A stretch of 64,000 nucleotides of DNA. Source: Bacillota bacterium (lineage in GTDB: Bacteria; Bacillota; UBA4882; UBA8346). The stretch lies in the NCBI GenBank assembly GCA_023400055.1, contig JAEXFN010000003.1, forward strand, positions 1 through 64,000, read 5' to 3'. Made by a program: the position numbers and the translations under genes. Under the pieces are notes generated by a model that saw nothing but the letters and a program-made list of their open reading frames with translations, searched no databases and had not been told where the DNA came from. This document shows positions 1 through 9,110 of this stretch, in pieces (position 1 is the stretch's first letter; each line of letters starts with the position of its first letter).

Positions 1-108
1 GATTTTTAAAAATCTACAGTTAAAACGATGTTGAGTGACAGAAAGCCGTATTTGTTGTATCTTAGGAGAAAGTCTTGCCAATCCAGCTTAATCCTGTGCG
101 AAATGTCC

Positions 109-130
109 AGGGGTTGAACGGTCAACCCCT
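109..130. terminator. Hairpin, terminator-like
   Basis: A perfect 9-bp stem (AGGGGTTGA / TCAACCCCT) closes a 4-nt loop. There is no U-run on either side, so termination is an inference. A closely related hairpin lies at 40889-40912. The rest of 1-183 shows no gene I can recognise. Confidence 0.45.
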
Positions 131-183
131 AGGACCTACCCCACCGCAGGGCCTCATGCCGGCCCTTGACCCGGCATTTACGT

Positions 184-441
184 TTACCAAACGTACCGAA
201 TGCCGCTAATAATTAATTCTGTCAATTGCACCTCTGCTTGAAAGTAATTTCGTTTGGCAACGGCATGCGCTCCATTCGCAATGCCGTGCCGGTCTACCTC
301 CCTGTAGACCGCTCGGGTGGATAACTCTAGCCTAAAAAGCCAAGAGGATCCATGAACATCCAAAGTTTCACCTAACATTTTCACATTCATACAGCCGCCA
401 AGGATGGCGGCTGCGCGGCGTTGCTGCCCGGATGAAAGCAC
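184..441 (-). CDS. Unrecognised 85-residue frame
   Basis: An open frame of 85 codons in a stretch with no other gene. It matches no family I know, has no signal peptide or membrane segment and no convincing ribosome binding site. Its middle is mildly basic and its end is hydrophobic and aromatic. It could be a decayed remnant or a chance frame. It is listed only because it is the sole sizeable frame in the first 690 bases. Confidence 0.2.
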   Translation of the reverse strand: MLSSGQQRRAAAILGGCMNVKMLGETLDVHGSSWLFRLELSTRAVYREVDRHGIANGAHAVAKRNYFQAEVQLTELIISGIRYVW

Positions 442-562
442 CGCAGGCGGAATCCTTGTTTTATGCCTAAAAACTTAAAAGCATCATACCCCAAAAACTT
501 TAGCTTATAATTCAAACCGATCTCCCATCGAAAACCAACTGCATCGTTGCTGAGCAAACTTG

Positions 563-660
563 ATAATCAGAAAGATCGATCTTTTGTGAATAAAGATCGA
601 TCTTCGATGGTTCCAGATCGATCTTTGGTGGATCAAGCTACTCCATCGATCAAGATCTTC
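563..660. repeat. 21-nt palindromic repeat array A
   Basis: The palindrome AGATCGATCT recurs at 573, 594 and 615, exactly 21 nt apart. Degenerate relatives (ATCGATCAAGATCTT) follow up to about 660. Because 21 is a multiple of 3, one frame stays open and would read as heptads (DRSFVNK, DRSSMVP, DRSLVDQ); I regard that as a by-product. The array lies just beyond the 3' end of the sugar operon. It has the same period as four other arrays in this window but its own core sequence. Confidence 0.8.
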
Positions 661-697
661 CTTACCGGGGATAAATCCGTTTCATCTTTATCAGCCC

Positions 698-1552
698 TTA
701 ACAGCGGTTGGCCGAGCCGGAAAGTTGAATAATCTCACAGATCACTTCTTCCAGTTTGGCCTCGGCGTATTGGGAGACCATCCAGGAATGGCCTTTATGG
801 TCCAGCGTGTTCAGAGCCTCCTGGAAATATTCGAGATACTTGTGGCGGATCAGGGTCCCAAAGTTGATCTTGGCCACCCCGAGCCCTATCGCGGCCTGCA
901 CCGTCTCCTCGGGCATGCCGGTGCAGCCGTGCAATACCAGCGGAATGTCGCTGATCTTCCGGACGGCCTCCAGAATGTCCAAATGGATCTCCGGCCGACC
1001 ATGGTAGAAGCCATGGGCGTTGCCGATCCCCACCGCCAACATGTCCGGCGCGCAGCCGGCCAGGAATTCCCGGACATCGGCCACCGAGGCCAGGTTCTTG
1101 TTGGTCAGCGGCTGGCCGCCGCCGTCCAGCCTGACCAGCTCCCCTACTTCGGCTTCCACCGGAATCTGCAGCGCGTGGCAGAATTTAATCACTTCGTTGC
1201 TACGCCGGATGTTCTCGGCGATCGGGTCGGCCGAGCAATCCAGCATGACTGAGGTAAACCCGTAGTGCACCGCTTGCACGCAGGTTTCAAAAGAATCGCC
1301 GTGGTCCAGGTGGATCGCCACCGGCACCGCGACCTGTCGCGCCAGATACTTGGCGACCTCCGCGAACCATTCGTTTCCCGAATACGCCGCGGTGCTCACA
1401 TAATGAGCCAGGATCACCGGTGAACGCATCCGCTCGGCCGCGTAACAGATCGCCCGGATGATATCGTAATTGCCGCCCTGGGTATTGATGGCCGGGACAG
1501 CGTAACCCTTTTCCTGAGCGTCTAGGATCATTTCCTTGCTCGTGACCAGCAC
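698..1552 (-). CDS. Class II ketose-bisphosphate aldolase
   Basis: Zinc-dependent class II aldolase of the FbaA/GatY/KbaY family, which cleaves fructose- or tagatose-1,6-bisphosphate to DHAP and an aldehyde. Family signatures are present: HLDHGD (metal and active site) near residue 80, GIGNAHGFYHG near 175, and HGCTGM near 210. Length (about 284 residues) is normal. I prefer the GTG at 1552 because GAGGAG sits 8 nt upstream; the frame opens three codons earlier. It is the last gene of the sugar operon, 50 nt after the sulfatase, so it probably splits the phosphorylated ketose made by that pathway. No sugar kinase is seen in the operon. The true substrate cannot be fixed from sequence alone. 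Confidence 0.88.
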   Translation of the reverse strand: MLVTSKEMILDAQEKGYAVPAINTQGGNYDIIRAICYAAERMRSPVILAHYVSTAAYSGNEWFAEVAKYLARQVAVPVAIHLDHGDSFETCVQAVHYGFTSVMLDCSADPIAENIRRSNEVIKFCHALQIPVEAEVGELVRLDGGGQPLTNKNLASVADVREFLAGCAPDMLAVGIGNAHGFYHGRPEIHLDILEAVRKISDIPLVLHGCTGMPEETVQAAIGLGVAKINFGTLIRHKYLEYFQEALNTLDHKGHSWMVSQYAEAKLEEVICEIIQLSGSANRC

Positions 1553-1602
1553 AAAAATCACTCCTCAACTGTTTAAAAAACGATTCCATTCTTTTTTTCG
1601 TT

Positions 1603-2913
1603 TCAGGACGGTTTCACGATTTCCGGTACGTCTTCCCCGGCCTCGGCCATTTTCTGCTGCAACTTGACTGCCAGTTGAGCGCATACTGCCCGGTAGGCCG
1701 GATTGCCCATTAAATTAACCTGTTCAACCGGGTCAGCCTCCAGGTCATACAAGTATTTTTCAACATACACTTCACTGCCCGAATCGTTCCAGCCGTCTTT
1801 ATCCGGCGCGACCACGCCATATTTCCAGCGGTCGGTCCGAATGGCCCGGCCGACTTCGGTCTCGCTGACCTGGATCAAAACCGCATCCGGCCAGTCGACC
1901 GGTTCATCGTTGGCCAAGGGCAAAACCGAGTGCCCAGGCATATACCCCGGCGCGGAAAGCCCGGCAACATCCAGAAGGGTAGGCGTCAGATCGATTAAAC
2001 TCACCAACTCCGGCCGCACTTTCCCGCCCCTGAAACCCGGGCCTTGCATCACCAGGGGAATTCGGATGCTCGCCTCGTGACAGGAGCGTTTGTACTCATC
2101 GTTTCGGGTCTTAAAATGACAACCGTGATCCGTGGTAAAAATGACGAGGGTCTCTTCACGCAAACCCAAACGATCCAATTCAGCGAGAACCCGGCCCAGG
2201 TTCTCATCGATGCGCTGGCAGATGCCATAGTAATCGGCCAAGTTTTCCTCCCAGTCCCCCGTTCCCGGAATTAAGTCCCCGGGAGCCCGCAGGTCGGTGA
2301 AGCGTTCGGCGTAGCCATTGGGAGCCACAAATCGATTCAGCTCGTTCTGATGATGCGGTTCCAAAAACGACAAATAAAGCAGGAAAGGATTTTCCCGGGT
2401 TCGAGTGCCTAAATAGTCGATGGCCAAGTCGGTCAGGGCATCCACCCGGTATTTTTTAAATCGGACGGCTTGATTATCGGAATCATACAGCACGCCCGCA
2501 TAGGGCTCGGAAGAGAACTCGAGCGCATCGGCAGCCAGCCAATATTCGTATCCGCCCCGCAGCTCCCTCGGCACGGGCTGGTCGCGGGTGATGGCCAGAT
2601 GCCACTTTCCGATATAACCGGTTGCGTATCCCGCTTCCTTTAAATAATGGGCGATGGTTTTTTCATCTTTCGCCAATGGGATCCGGTTCCGGAAAACGCC
2701 GGTTTGCGTGCCAAACTTGCCGGTCTGAATACAAGCCCGGGCGGGAGTGCAAATCGGCTGGCACGAAAAGGTATTTTCAAACCGGACTCCTTGCGCCGCC
2801 ATCTCGTCCAAGTTGGGGGTCAATCCTAGCGGGCTTCCGTAGCATCCTACCGTGTCCCAGCGCTGTTGATCCGTGAAAAAAACGACGATGTTGGGTCGGG
2901 GTTCTAAAAACAT
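1603..2913 (-). CDS. Sulfatase (alkaline phosphatase superfamily)
   Basis: Type I sulfatase, which hydrolyses sulfate esters. The N-terminus has the metal-binding FTDQQ (Asp15). The sulfatase signature is C-T-P-A-R at residues 55-59, where Cys55 would be converted to formylglycine. A second metal motif, TTDHG, lies in the middle. The length of 436 residues fits the family. The start at 2913 follows GGAGAA with good spacing; the frame extends upstream, but that extension covers the 2950-2979 hairpin and is unlikely to be translated. There is no signal peptide, so it should act on sugars already imported. No sulfatase-maturing enzyme is in the window. It sits between a mutarotase and an aldolase in a sugar operon, which suggests a sulfated sugar substrate (inference). 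Confidence 0.9.
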   Translation of the reverse strand: MFLEPRPNIVVFFTDQQRWDTVGCYGSPLGLTPNLDEMAAQGVRFENTFSCQPICTPARACIQTGKFGTQTGVFRNRIPLAKDEKTIAHYLKEAGYATGYIGKWHLAITRDQPVPRELRGGYEYWLAADALEFSSEPYAGVLYDSDNQAVRFKKYRVDALTDLAIDYLGTRTRENPFLLYLSFLEPHHQNELNRFVAPNGYAERFTDLRAPGDLIPGTGDWEENLADYYGICQRIDENLGRVLAELDRLGLREETLVIFTTDHGCHFKTRNDEYKRSCHEASIRIPLVMQGPGFRGGKVRPELVSLIDLTPTLLDVAGLSAPGYMPGHSVLPLANDEPVDWPDAVLIQVSETEVGRAIRTDRWKYGVVAPDKDGWNDSGSEVYVEKYLYDLEADPVEQVNLMGNPAYRAVCAQLAVKLQQKMAEAGEDVPEIVKPS

Positions 2914-2949
2914 TGTAATTTCTCCTGAAGTTTTCAATATACTGAATGA

Positions 2950-2979
2950 CCTGTGTTGCAACATATATTGCAACACAGG
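2950..2979 (-). other. Strong inverted repeat between mutarotase and sulfatase genes
   Basis: Perfect 12-bp arms (CCTGTGTTGCAA / TTGCAACACAGG) enclose CATATA. No U-run follows on the minus strand, so it is more likely an mRNA processing or stabilising hairpin, or a regulator site, than a full terminator. Confidence 0.6.
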
Positions 2980-2988
2980 TTATTGTTA

Positions 2989-4146
2989 TTATTGGGTAGA
3001 AAACTTATAAATCGAAGTCGATTTAAACCATTCACCCGGATTGAGGGTAGTCGATGGAAAATTCGACTTGTTGGGTGAATCCGGAAAATGTTGCGGCTCC
3101 AAACAAACACAGCCATACACGTTGTACGGTTTTCCGCCTTTACCGATAAAACCGCCCTGCCCATTAAGGTTATTCCCTGAATAAAATTGGAGCCCCGGTC
3201 CAGTGGTGTAGATCTCCAGTACCCTCCCGGAGTTTGGGTCATATAAACGGGCGGCGAAACTAAGTTCATTGCCCCGTTTATTAAGTACAAAATTGATGTC
3301 ATAGCCGGGAACGGTGGGAGTCACTTTTAACTGTGGATAATCGTCTTTGATCTTCGCCCCAATGGCCATGCCTTGGGTGAAATCCATCGGCGTGTCTTTT
3401 ACCGGAGCTATTTCTCCCGTCGGGATAAAGAGGTCATTTTTGGGTGTAAAATAAGCCGCGTTAATTGTCAGTTCATTCTTAAGAACATCGCCGGAACCCT
3501 CGCCCGCTAAATTGAAGAATGCATGATTCGTCAGGTTAACGATGGTCGGCTGATCGGTCGTGGCTTCATAATCGATCCGCATTTCATTGGCGTCGCTCAG
3601 CGAATATACTACCTTCACATTAAGGTTGCCCGGGTATCCTTCCTCGCCATCTTTCGAAAAGTAAGTTAATTCAAGAGTTTTACTGTCAAGCTGGTTGGCA
3701 TTCCAAACCACCGTACGGAAAGATTTGTCTCCGCCGTGCATGTGGTTCACTTTGGCATCGTTTACAGTAAGTTGATAGGTCTTTCCGTTCAACCTAAAAG
3801 AGGCGTTTCCGATCCGGTTGGCATAACGTCCGACGATCGATCCGTAATTCGGATTGCCGGTAAGGTATTGAGCCATATTATCGTATCCTAAAGAAACGTC
3901 ACCCAACTGGCCTTTTCTATCCGGTACCAGGATAGAAACGATCTTCGCTCCGAAATTGGTTATTTGAACGACCATGCCCTTGTTATTCTGCAACGTGTAA
4001 AGAGCGACCTTTTTGCCATCGACCACTTTCTGAAAAGCTTCTGGCTTTAGAACGACGTAATTACCGTTTGCTCCGCCATAGGCTGTGACCATGCAAATTG
4101 AAAACACGATCAAGCTTGAGATTAATACTCTGATGAAACACTTCAC
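2989..4146 (-). CDS. galM: Aldose 1-epimerase (mutarotase), secreted
   Basis: Galactose mutarotase family: interconverts alpha and beta anomers of free aldoses. Family features include NFGAKIVSILVPDR near the N-terminus, GRYANRI, the HGG motif (MHGGDKSFR), the NLTNHAFFNL segment carrying a catalytic His, and a C-terminal CLEPQHFPD region. An N-terminal hydrophobic segment ending near AYGG is a likely signal peptide, so the enzyme probably works outside the cytoplasm. I chose the GTG at 4146 because AGAGAGG lies 9 nt upstream; another GTG at 4155 is in frame. It lies 164 nt downstream of the ABC permease, in the same direction. A secreted mutarotase would help feed the importer. Specificity is unknown. 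Confidence 0.9.
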   Translation of the reverse strand: MKCFIRVLISSLIVFSICMVTAYGGANGNYVVLKPEAFQKVVDGKKVALYTLQNNKGMVVQITNFGAKIVSILVPDRKGQLGDVSLGYDNMAQYLTGNPNYGSIVGRYANRIGNASFRLNGKTYQLTVNDAKVNHMHGGDKSFRTVVWNANQLDSKTLELTYFSKDGEEGYPGNLNVKVVYSLSDANEMRIDYEATTDQPTIVNLTNHAFFNLAGEGSGDVLKNELTINAAYFTPKNDLFIPTGEIAPVKDTPMDFTQGMAIGAKIKDDYPQLKVTPTVPGYDINFVLNKRGNELSFAARLYDPNSGRVLEIYTTGPGLQFYSGNNLNGQGGFIGKGGKPYNVYGCVCLEPQHFPDSPNKSNFPSTTLNPGEWFKSTSIYKFSTQ

Positions 4147-4310
4147 CTCAAACACACCTCTCTTTTCAATTTACTTGTATGCTCGCTATTTACTCGTTTT
4201 GTTTCAGATATCGCCTCCTTCCGTATTCCGGAGTCTCATTTGCGACGGATTTCAGATGCGTCAGTCGCTAATGCCTTTTTCTTGAACCGTTGCAGCGGCA
4301 GCTTCAGCTT

Positions 4311-5138
4311 TCAGCCTTTCACTCCACCGGCTGTCAATCCTTGAATCATGTAACGCTGGAAGAAGATGAACAGCACGAATAACGGGACTGTCCCGATCAC
4401 CGAGATCGTCATCACCGTCGCCGAATCATAGGACATTTCCCCCAGGTATTTCAAGGCGATCCCCGTGGAAAGCGTCCGCAGCGAATCCTTGGTGATCATG
4501 GTCAAACATAAAACAAAATCATCCCAGGCCAAGAGGAAGGTATAAATCCCGATGGCCAACAGCCCCGGTTTGGCGAGCGGCAATACGATCCGGAAGAGAA
4601 TCCCCAGCCGGCTGCAGCCGTCAATCGAGGCCGATTCTTCCAGCGAATAAGGAATATCGTCGAAAAAACCTTTAATCAACCAAATGCAAAACGGCAACGC
4701 CATCGAGGTCAAACCGAAAACCAAACCGATGGTGGTATTCAGCAAATGTAAACTTCGAAAAAGCGTATATAAAGCAATGATAATTCCGATGAGCGGAAAC
4801 ATTTGCGTCGAAAGCAAGGCAAACATCAATAGTTTATTGCCTTTAAACTTGAATCGCGAAAAGGTGTATCCGGCGAAAACCGCCAGCAAGATCGAGAGCG
4901 CGGTGGATAAGATCGATACCACCAAATTATTGAGGTAGTAAATTACAAACTGTTGTTCTTGAAAGATCTTGAGATAGCTTTCCACCGTCGGCGCCTTGGG
5001 AAACCACTCCGGCGGTATCCGGTAACTCGCCATATTGGTTTTAAACGATGTCACCAACATCCAGTAGATGGGGAAGAGCAGGAAAACCATTAAAAGCAGC
5101 AGAACCAAATATCTGCCGATACCGAATTTTTCGCGCAT
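4311..5138 (-). CDS. Carbohydrate ABC transporter permease (MalG type)
   Basis: Inner-membrane permease of the CUT1 sugar importers. About six hydrophobic helices are visible. The conserved EAA loop reads EESASIDGCSRLGILFRIVLP, the coupling segment that contacts the ATPase. The C-terminus ends QGLTAGGVKG, typical of MalG-like subunits. 275 residues is normal. The start has AGGAGG 7 nt upstream. It follows the partner permease by 11 nt. No ATPase gene is present, so the importer presumably borrows a shared MsmX-type ATPase encoded elsewhere, as is common in Bacillota. Confidence 0.93.
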   Translation of the reverse strand: MREKFGIGRYLVLLLLMVFLLFPIYWMLVTSFKTNMASYRIPPEWFPKAPTVESYLKIFQEQQFVIYYLNNLVVSILSTALSILLAVFAGYTFSRFKFKGNKLLMFALLSTQMFPLIGIIIALYTLFRSLHLLNTTIGLVFGLTSMALPFCIWLIKGFFDDIPYSLEESASIDGCSRLGILFRIVLPLAKPGLLAIGIYTFLLAWDDFVLCLTMITKDSLRTLSTGIALKYLGEMSYDSATVMTISVIGTVPLFVLFIFFQRYMIQGLTAGGVKG

Positions 5139-5149
5139 CGATAACCCTC

Positions 5150-6076
5150 CTATTCGATCTCGTTGACTTTGAAAACTTTATCGTAGATGAAATATGTTAA
5201 AAGCAAGATCAAGAGCCAAACAGTGGCTATCGCGGCCCCTTTGCCCAAGTTTAAGTTGACAAAGGCGTTTTTGTAGCTGTAAATTGCCAGGGTTGTGGTA
5301 GCGTTAACCGGCCCGCCGCCGGTCATCGTCCAAAAGAGCGGAAATTGTTTAAAATTCATGATAATGGACATTAAAACGGTGGTCCGGATGACATTTCGTA
5401 AAAACGGCAAGGTAATGTGGAGAAACGTCTTCAAACCGTTGGCCCCGTCGATCAGCGCCGCTTCATACATCTCTAATGGAATGGACTGCAAGCCGGCCAA
5501 CAGCATCAGAACCATCAACGGCAATTGTTTCCAGACCGAAGTTACCATAATGCTCGGAAGCGCCAATTGCACGCTGCCCAACCAGGAGACGGGTTTCTCC
5601 AGGATATGCAACTGGACCAGGATAAAATTGACGATTCCGTATTGGGTGTGAAACAACCAGGCCCATAAGAGCGCGGTAATGATGGTGGGAACTACCCAGG
5701 GCAGTAAAATCAGGCTCCGGATGAACTTTCTCCCGGCAATACTTTTATTTAAAATAACCGCCAAAATTAATCCGAGACTTAACTGTACGGCCACTACCAC
5801 GAACACATAAAGTAAGGTTACTTTAATTGCCGGAAGCAGGTCGCCCTCGGAAAAGATCTCGCGGTAGTTCGCAAAGTTATTCCAGAGATAATCGCCGGAT
5901 CGCGATAGCACATATTTAAAAAAGCTCATGGCAATGGACTGCACTACCGGTATGAAGCAGCAGGTTGCCACCACCAGGAATGCCGGTAAAAGCGCGAAAA
6001 ATATGAATAAGCGATCCTGGGTCTTTTGGCGGCTGGGATTTGTAGGGTTTCGCATAACCATCTTTTCGGTTTGCAT
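5150..6076 (-). CDS. Carbohydrate ABC transporter permease (MalF type)
   Basis: Second CUT1 permease subunit, about 308 residues with six predicted helices. The EAA loop is EMYEAALIDGANGLKTFLHITLP. The basic N-terminus (RNPTNPSRQKTQDR) before helix 1 is typical of UgpA/MalF-like subunits. The ATG at 6076 fits GGGAGG better than an upstream TTG. It is separated from the binding-protein gene by 60 nt that hold a very strong hairpin, which probably lowers permease expression relative to the binding protein. Confidence 0.93.
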   Translation of the reverse strand: MQTEKMVMRNPTNPSRQKTQDRLFIFFALLPAFLVVATCCFIPVVQSIAMSFFKYVLSRSGDYLWNNFANYREIFSEGDLLPAIKVTLLYVFVVVAVQLSLGLILAVILNKSIAGRKFIRSLILLPWVVPTIITALLWAWLFHTQYGIVNFILVQLHILEKPVSWLGSVQLALPSIMVTSVWKQLPLMVLMLLAGLQSIPLEMYEAALIDGANGLKTFLHITLPFLRNVIRTTVLMSIIMNFKQFPLFWTMTGGGPVNATTTLAIYSYKNAFVNLNLGKGAAIATVWLLILLLTYFIYDKVFKVNEIE

Positions 6077-6093
6077 GTTCAACCTCCCTATCA

Positions 6094-6126
6094 GCGGCCA
6101 AGAGAGGGCAACCCTCTCTTGGCCGC
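6094..6126 (-). other. Perfect 15-bp intra-operon hairpin
   Basis: Arms 6094-6108 (GCGGCCAAGAGAGGG) and 6112-6126 are fully complementary with a 3-nt CAA loop. It lies right after the binding-protein stop codon and before the permease gene. No U-run follows. Known sugar-importer operons (for example malE-malF) use such hairpins to stabilise the upstream mRNA and keep the binding protein in excess. That role here is inferred from position. Confidence 0.8.
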
Positions 6127-6136
6127 TAATGAAAAC

Positions 6137-7405
6137 TTATTTTAATACTTCTTTTAACTTGGCATCCAAGTCTTTGACCACGGTAGCCGGAGCCTCTTTG
6201 CCGACGGTAACCCGTTGCGCCGCTTTCGTTATTTCCAAATATGCATCTTCCATATTCAAGTGCTGTTTGGCCACGGGGACGATCTGGCTGATGCTGTTCT
6301 TGGCCGGTTTCAAGAGGTTGTCATGCAGCTTCGACGAATCATCCACCGATTTCCGGGCGGCGAAAAACGGGGTACTTTTATACAGATTGACCATGGTATC
6401 TTCGCCGGTAATAAATTCGATGAACTTCGCCGCTTCTTTTTTATGCTGGGAATCTTTAATTACGCACAGCACATGGGCATTTAACGGACTGGCCGCTTTG
6501 GCGAAAGCGGAAGCCGGCGCCGGAGCAATCCCGATCTGGGCTTTGATGGCGGGGTTGATCCCAAAGATGCCGCCGGTTCCCCATGCCTGATCGAAATACA
6601 TGCCGAGCCTGCCGATGGCCATCAGGTTCCGTAAATCTTTCAGTTTAGCATTATCCGGAGTATATTGGTTATCATAGAGAGTCTTCAGGTATTTAAAGGC
6701 TTCGATATTTCCCTTGTTGTTGAGATTGACCTTCCCTTTTTTATCCCAGATGCCTCCGCCGAACGTGTACATCAATCGGGACACACAGCTTCCGCTGATC
6801 GGAACCAAGCCGGTGGCCTCGCCCGCGCCGTAAATGGGATTGCCGTCCTTATCTTTCAATTTGGATAATTTGGCCGCGTCAGCCAGCAACTCATCATAGG
6901 TTTTCGGCGGATCGTTGGGGTTGAGGCCGGCCTTGGCAAATAGATCCTTGTTATATATCAATACCCACGGGCTGATAATCCAGGGTATTCCGTATAACTT
7001 TCCTTTTTGCCGCAGGTCATCGAGGACATTGGGGTAAAAATCATTTAGATACTTGCTGCTGAACAAGTGGTTCAATTCGGCGAGGTAGCCGGAGCCCAGG
7101 TAGGAATTGACCATGGCCCGTTCCGCCTGGACCACATCCAGCGACTCTCCACCGGATAACATGACCAGGACTTGCTGTTTGATGTCAGTATAAGGCAGGT
7201 TCACCAATTCCACTTTGATGTTTTTGTTGGCGGCTTCGAAATCAGCCACCATCTTTTTGAATACATCCTCGGTCGCTTTCTCCGTCGCGCCCCAGTTGGC
7301 AAACTTCAAGGTTACCGTTTTGGGAGCGGCGAAGCCGACGGAACCCATGACTAAACATCCGACCAATAAAACCAGAATCAACCGGGCAAAAAATTGCTGT
7401 TTCAA
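6137..7405 (-). CDS. Sugar ABC transporter substrate-binding protein
   Basis: Extracellular solute-binding protein family 1, 422 residues. A signal peptide occupies about residues 1-27, ending at GFAAP; there is no lipobox cysteine after it, so it may be a soluble protein held between two membranes, which suits a diderm. The segment VTLKFANWGA and a middle GIPW segment are typical. The start is a TTG with AGGGAGGAA about 7 nt upstream. It precedes the two permease genes. The isomerase gene lies 176 nt upstream in the same direction; that gap holds no recognisable gene. Confidence 0.92.
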   Translation of the reverse strand: MKQQFFARLILVLLVGCLVMGSVGFAAPKTVTLKFANWGATEKATEDVFKKMVADFEAANKNIKVELVNLPYTDIKQQVLVMLSGGESLDVVQAERAMVNSYLGSGYLAELNHLFSSKYLNDFYPNVLDDLRQKGKLYGIPWIISPWVLIYNKDLFAKAGLNPNDPPKTYDELLADAAKLSKLKDKDGNPIYGAGEATGLVPISGSCVSRLMYTFGGGIWDKKGKVNLNNKGNIEAFKYLKTLYDNQYTPDNAKLKDLRNLMAIGRLGMYFDQAWGTGGIFGINPAIKAQIGIAPAPASAFAKAASPLNAHVLCVIKDSQHKKEAAKFIEFITGEDTMVNLYKSTPFFAARKSVDDSSKLHDNLLKPAKNSISQIVPVAKQHLNMEDAYLEITKAAQRVTVGKEAPATVVKDLDAKLKEVLK

Positions 7406-7581
7406 CCTATATTCCTCCCTTTTTTTAATTGACTTGGCTACGACTCCGGTGGTTCAATTCATAAAAGGAATTTTGGGGAATCGTGATGCTGTAACGCGTT
7501 TTAAATTGCAATTCACCCATTGAACCGCCGGATTCATAAATCAACGAAAGACGATTACAACCTCCTTCCTACATTCATCGG

Positions 7582-9000
7582 CTATATTTGAAGATAATCC
7601 TGATAGGGGACTTTTTCCAAAGGGGTAATCCCCAACCAAGCGGCGATCTCCAGCATCTCACCGGAGTAATCGCCCAGAGCGACCGGATAGTGATGTTGCA
7701 TATATTGGTTGATAATGGTATTGACGAGATCGCGGATCGCGATCGGCTCCCGAGCTAATCTCAACGCCCGCAGCCAACCCCGGCTCCCATTATAGCTGGG
7801 TTTGGCGGGATTAAAGAACTCGCCGTCCAACAGGAAGAGCTTCTCTCCTTCCCGGGTAAACCGGGCGATGGTGGCCGCTTCCGACCGGTAAATCATCTCC
7901 GTGACGGGCGCCATCTCCACCATCCCCTGCCCCGGCTTCAGGCTGGGATTGCAATGCGGGTTCAGCCAAACCCGTCCTTGTTCAGCCAGTTGCGGCGAAC
8001 CCACGCCACAATGCCACAACTGCACCGATTGATCAGACTCATCAAAGGCGACCAAATCCATCAAGACAGTGGGGTCCGGTGACAACTGTCGCAGCAGGAA
8101 CATACTCAATAGGCCATAGACATCTCCCTCGCAGGCGGTGATTAAGCCGGCTTGATTGAGATAACCTACGGCTGAGCAGGCAACCATCCCCATTTCCTGG
8201 CGGAACTTTGGCCAACAGTTGATAGTGAGCGCGGCATAACCCGCTTCGCTGGCGATATCCAGCAGGGCTTTGCTGACCCGGGCGGTATTTTCCAACGCGC
8301 CGGAGGCCAACGGATGAATCTCGCAGGCGGAACCGGCCAGCTCCGCGACGAGCGGCTGCACTTCGGCCGAAGAATAGGCGAGCGCCCGGTGTTTCAGATC
8401 CGAAAATTCGAGCCGGCGGTCGATGCGGACTTGGAACCGCTCGTAAATCCGGCGTTCATCATAATATTGGTTATCGAAGCCATCGGAGATCCCGCCGATG
8501 ATGGCCAGCTGCGTATGGCGCAGCTGTTTGAGAGCTTGCAGGGCCCGGATGGTCAGCCGAAACCGTTTTTGAAACCATTCGTCCTCGGGCCAGCCGTAAA
8601 ACCACTTGAAAACGCGCTTGCCCAAGTATTCCCCGAGGATGCTGGCGTTCATATTCATGCCGCAAAATGAGTTCTGGGGGAGGACGCCGTCGGCTTCGGT
8701 CTCGGGAATCGCCCACAGGCCGAGCGCCGCCGGTAATTCATTGAGGATTTCGATAATCTTTCCGGAGGCGAACTGGACATTATGTACCAATAACAGATCG
8801 AGATGCTCGTTTTCAAGCTCGTTTTTGGCGCGACGCGCATCATCGCTGGTAATGAGCCCGGCGGTAACAATATAGAGATCGAAATCCCAATCCGCGGCCA
8901 ATTTTTTTAATCCGGCGGCCGTCCGTCGGTAAATCGTCGCTTTATCGCCTCGGAAGTTCGGATGCATTAAACCCACCAGACCTACTTTTAACCGTTTCAT
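7582..9000 (-). CDS. L-fucose/L-arabinose isomerase-family protein
   Basis: 472-residue protein of the fucose/arabinose isomerase-like fold family, which converts aldoses to ketoses. The N-terminal domain begins KVGLVGLMHPNFRGDK. The central region contains GISDGFDNQYYD, and CEGDVYGLLSMFLL matches the glutamate-containing motif found in this family around the metal site. A later LNPHCNPS segment supplies a possible metal-binding His. It is more distant from true AraA or FucI than those are from each other, so the substrate is not known. It is the first catabolic gene after the ROK repressor and precedes the importer genes. Confidence 0.8.
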   Translation of the reverse strand: MKRLKVGLVGLMHPNFRGDKATIYRRTAAGLKKLAADWDFDLYIVTAGLITSDDARRAKNELENEHLDLLLVHNVQFASGKIIEILNELPAALGLWAIPETEADGVLPQNSFCGMNMNASILGEYLGKRVFKWFYGWPEDEWFQKRFRLTIRALQALKQLRHTQLAIIGGISDGFDNQYYDERRIYERFQVRIDRRLEFSDLKHRALAYSSAEVQPLVAELAGSACEIHPLASGALENTARVSKALLDIASEAGYAALTINCWPKFRQEMGMVACSAVGYLNQAGLITACEGDVYGLLSMFLLRQLSPDPTVLMDLVAFDESDQSVQLWHCGVGSPQLAEQGRVWLNPHCNPSLKPGQGMVEMAPVTEMIYRSEAATIARFTREGEKLFLLDGEFFNPAKPSYNGSRGWLRALRLAREPIAIRDLVNTIINQYMQHHYPVALGDYSGEMLEIAAWLGITPLEKVPYQDYLQI

Positions 9001-9060
9001 AACAATTTCTCCTCGCCAGGCAAGCGCCTGTAATCAAAATGATCCGTCGTACAATTAATT

Positions 9061-9081
9061 TTTTAATTTAATTAATTAAAA
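9061..9081. promoter_or_regulatory. Candidate ROK operator, AT-rich palindrome
   Basis: Eight-base arms TTTTAATT / AATTAAAA flank a 5-nt centre in the 105-nt gap upstream of the isomerase gene. The adjacent string ATTAATTTTTTA (9054-9065) recurs at 10323-10334 beside the repressor's own promoter. The shared motif suggests binding by the ROK protein at both sites (inference). Confidence 0.5.
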
Positions 9082-9086
9082 GTATA

Positions 9087-9110
9087 AATAATTTCGACGC
9101 CGAAATTATT
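9087..9110 (-). terminator. Hairpin at end of ROK gene
   Basis: Ten-base perfect arms (AATAATTTCG / CGAAATTATT) around a 4-nt loop, overlapping the repressor stop codon. On the minus strand it runs into TTATTTATACTTTT, a U-rich tail. Confidence 0.55.
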
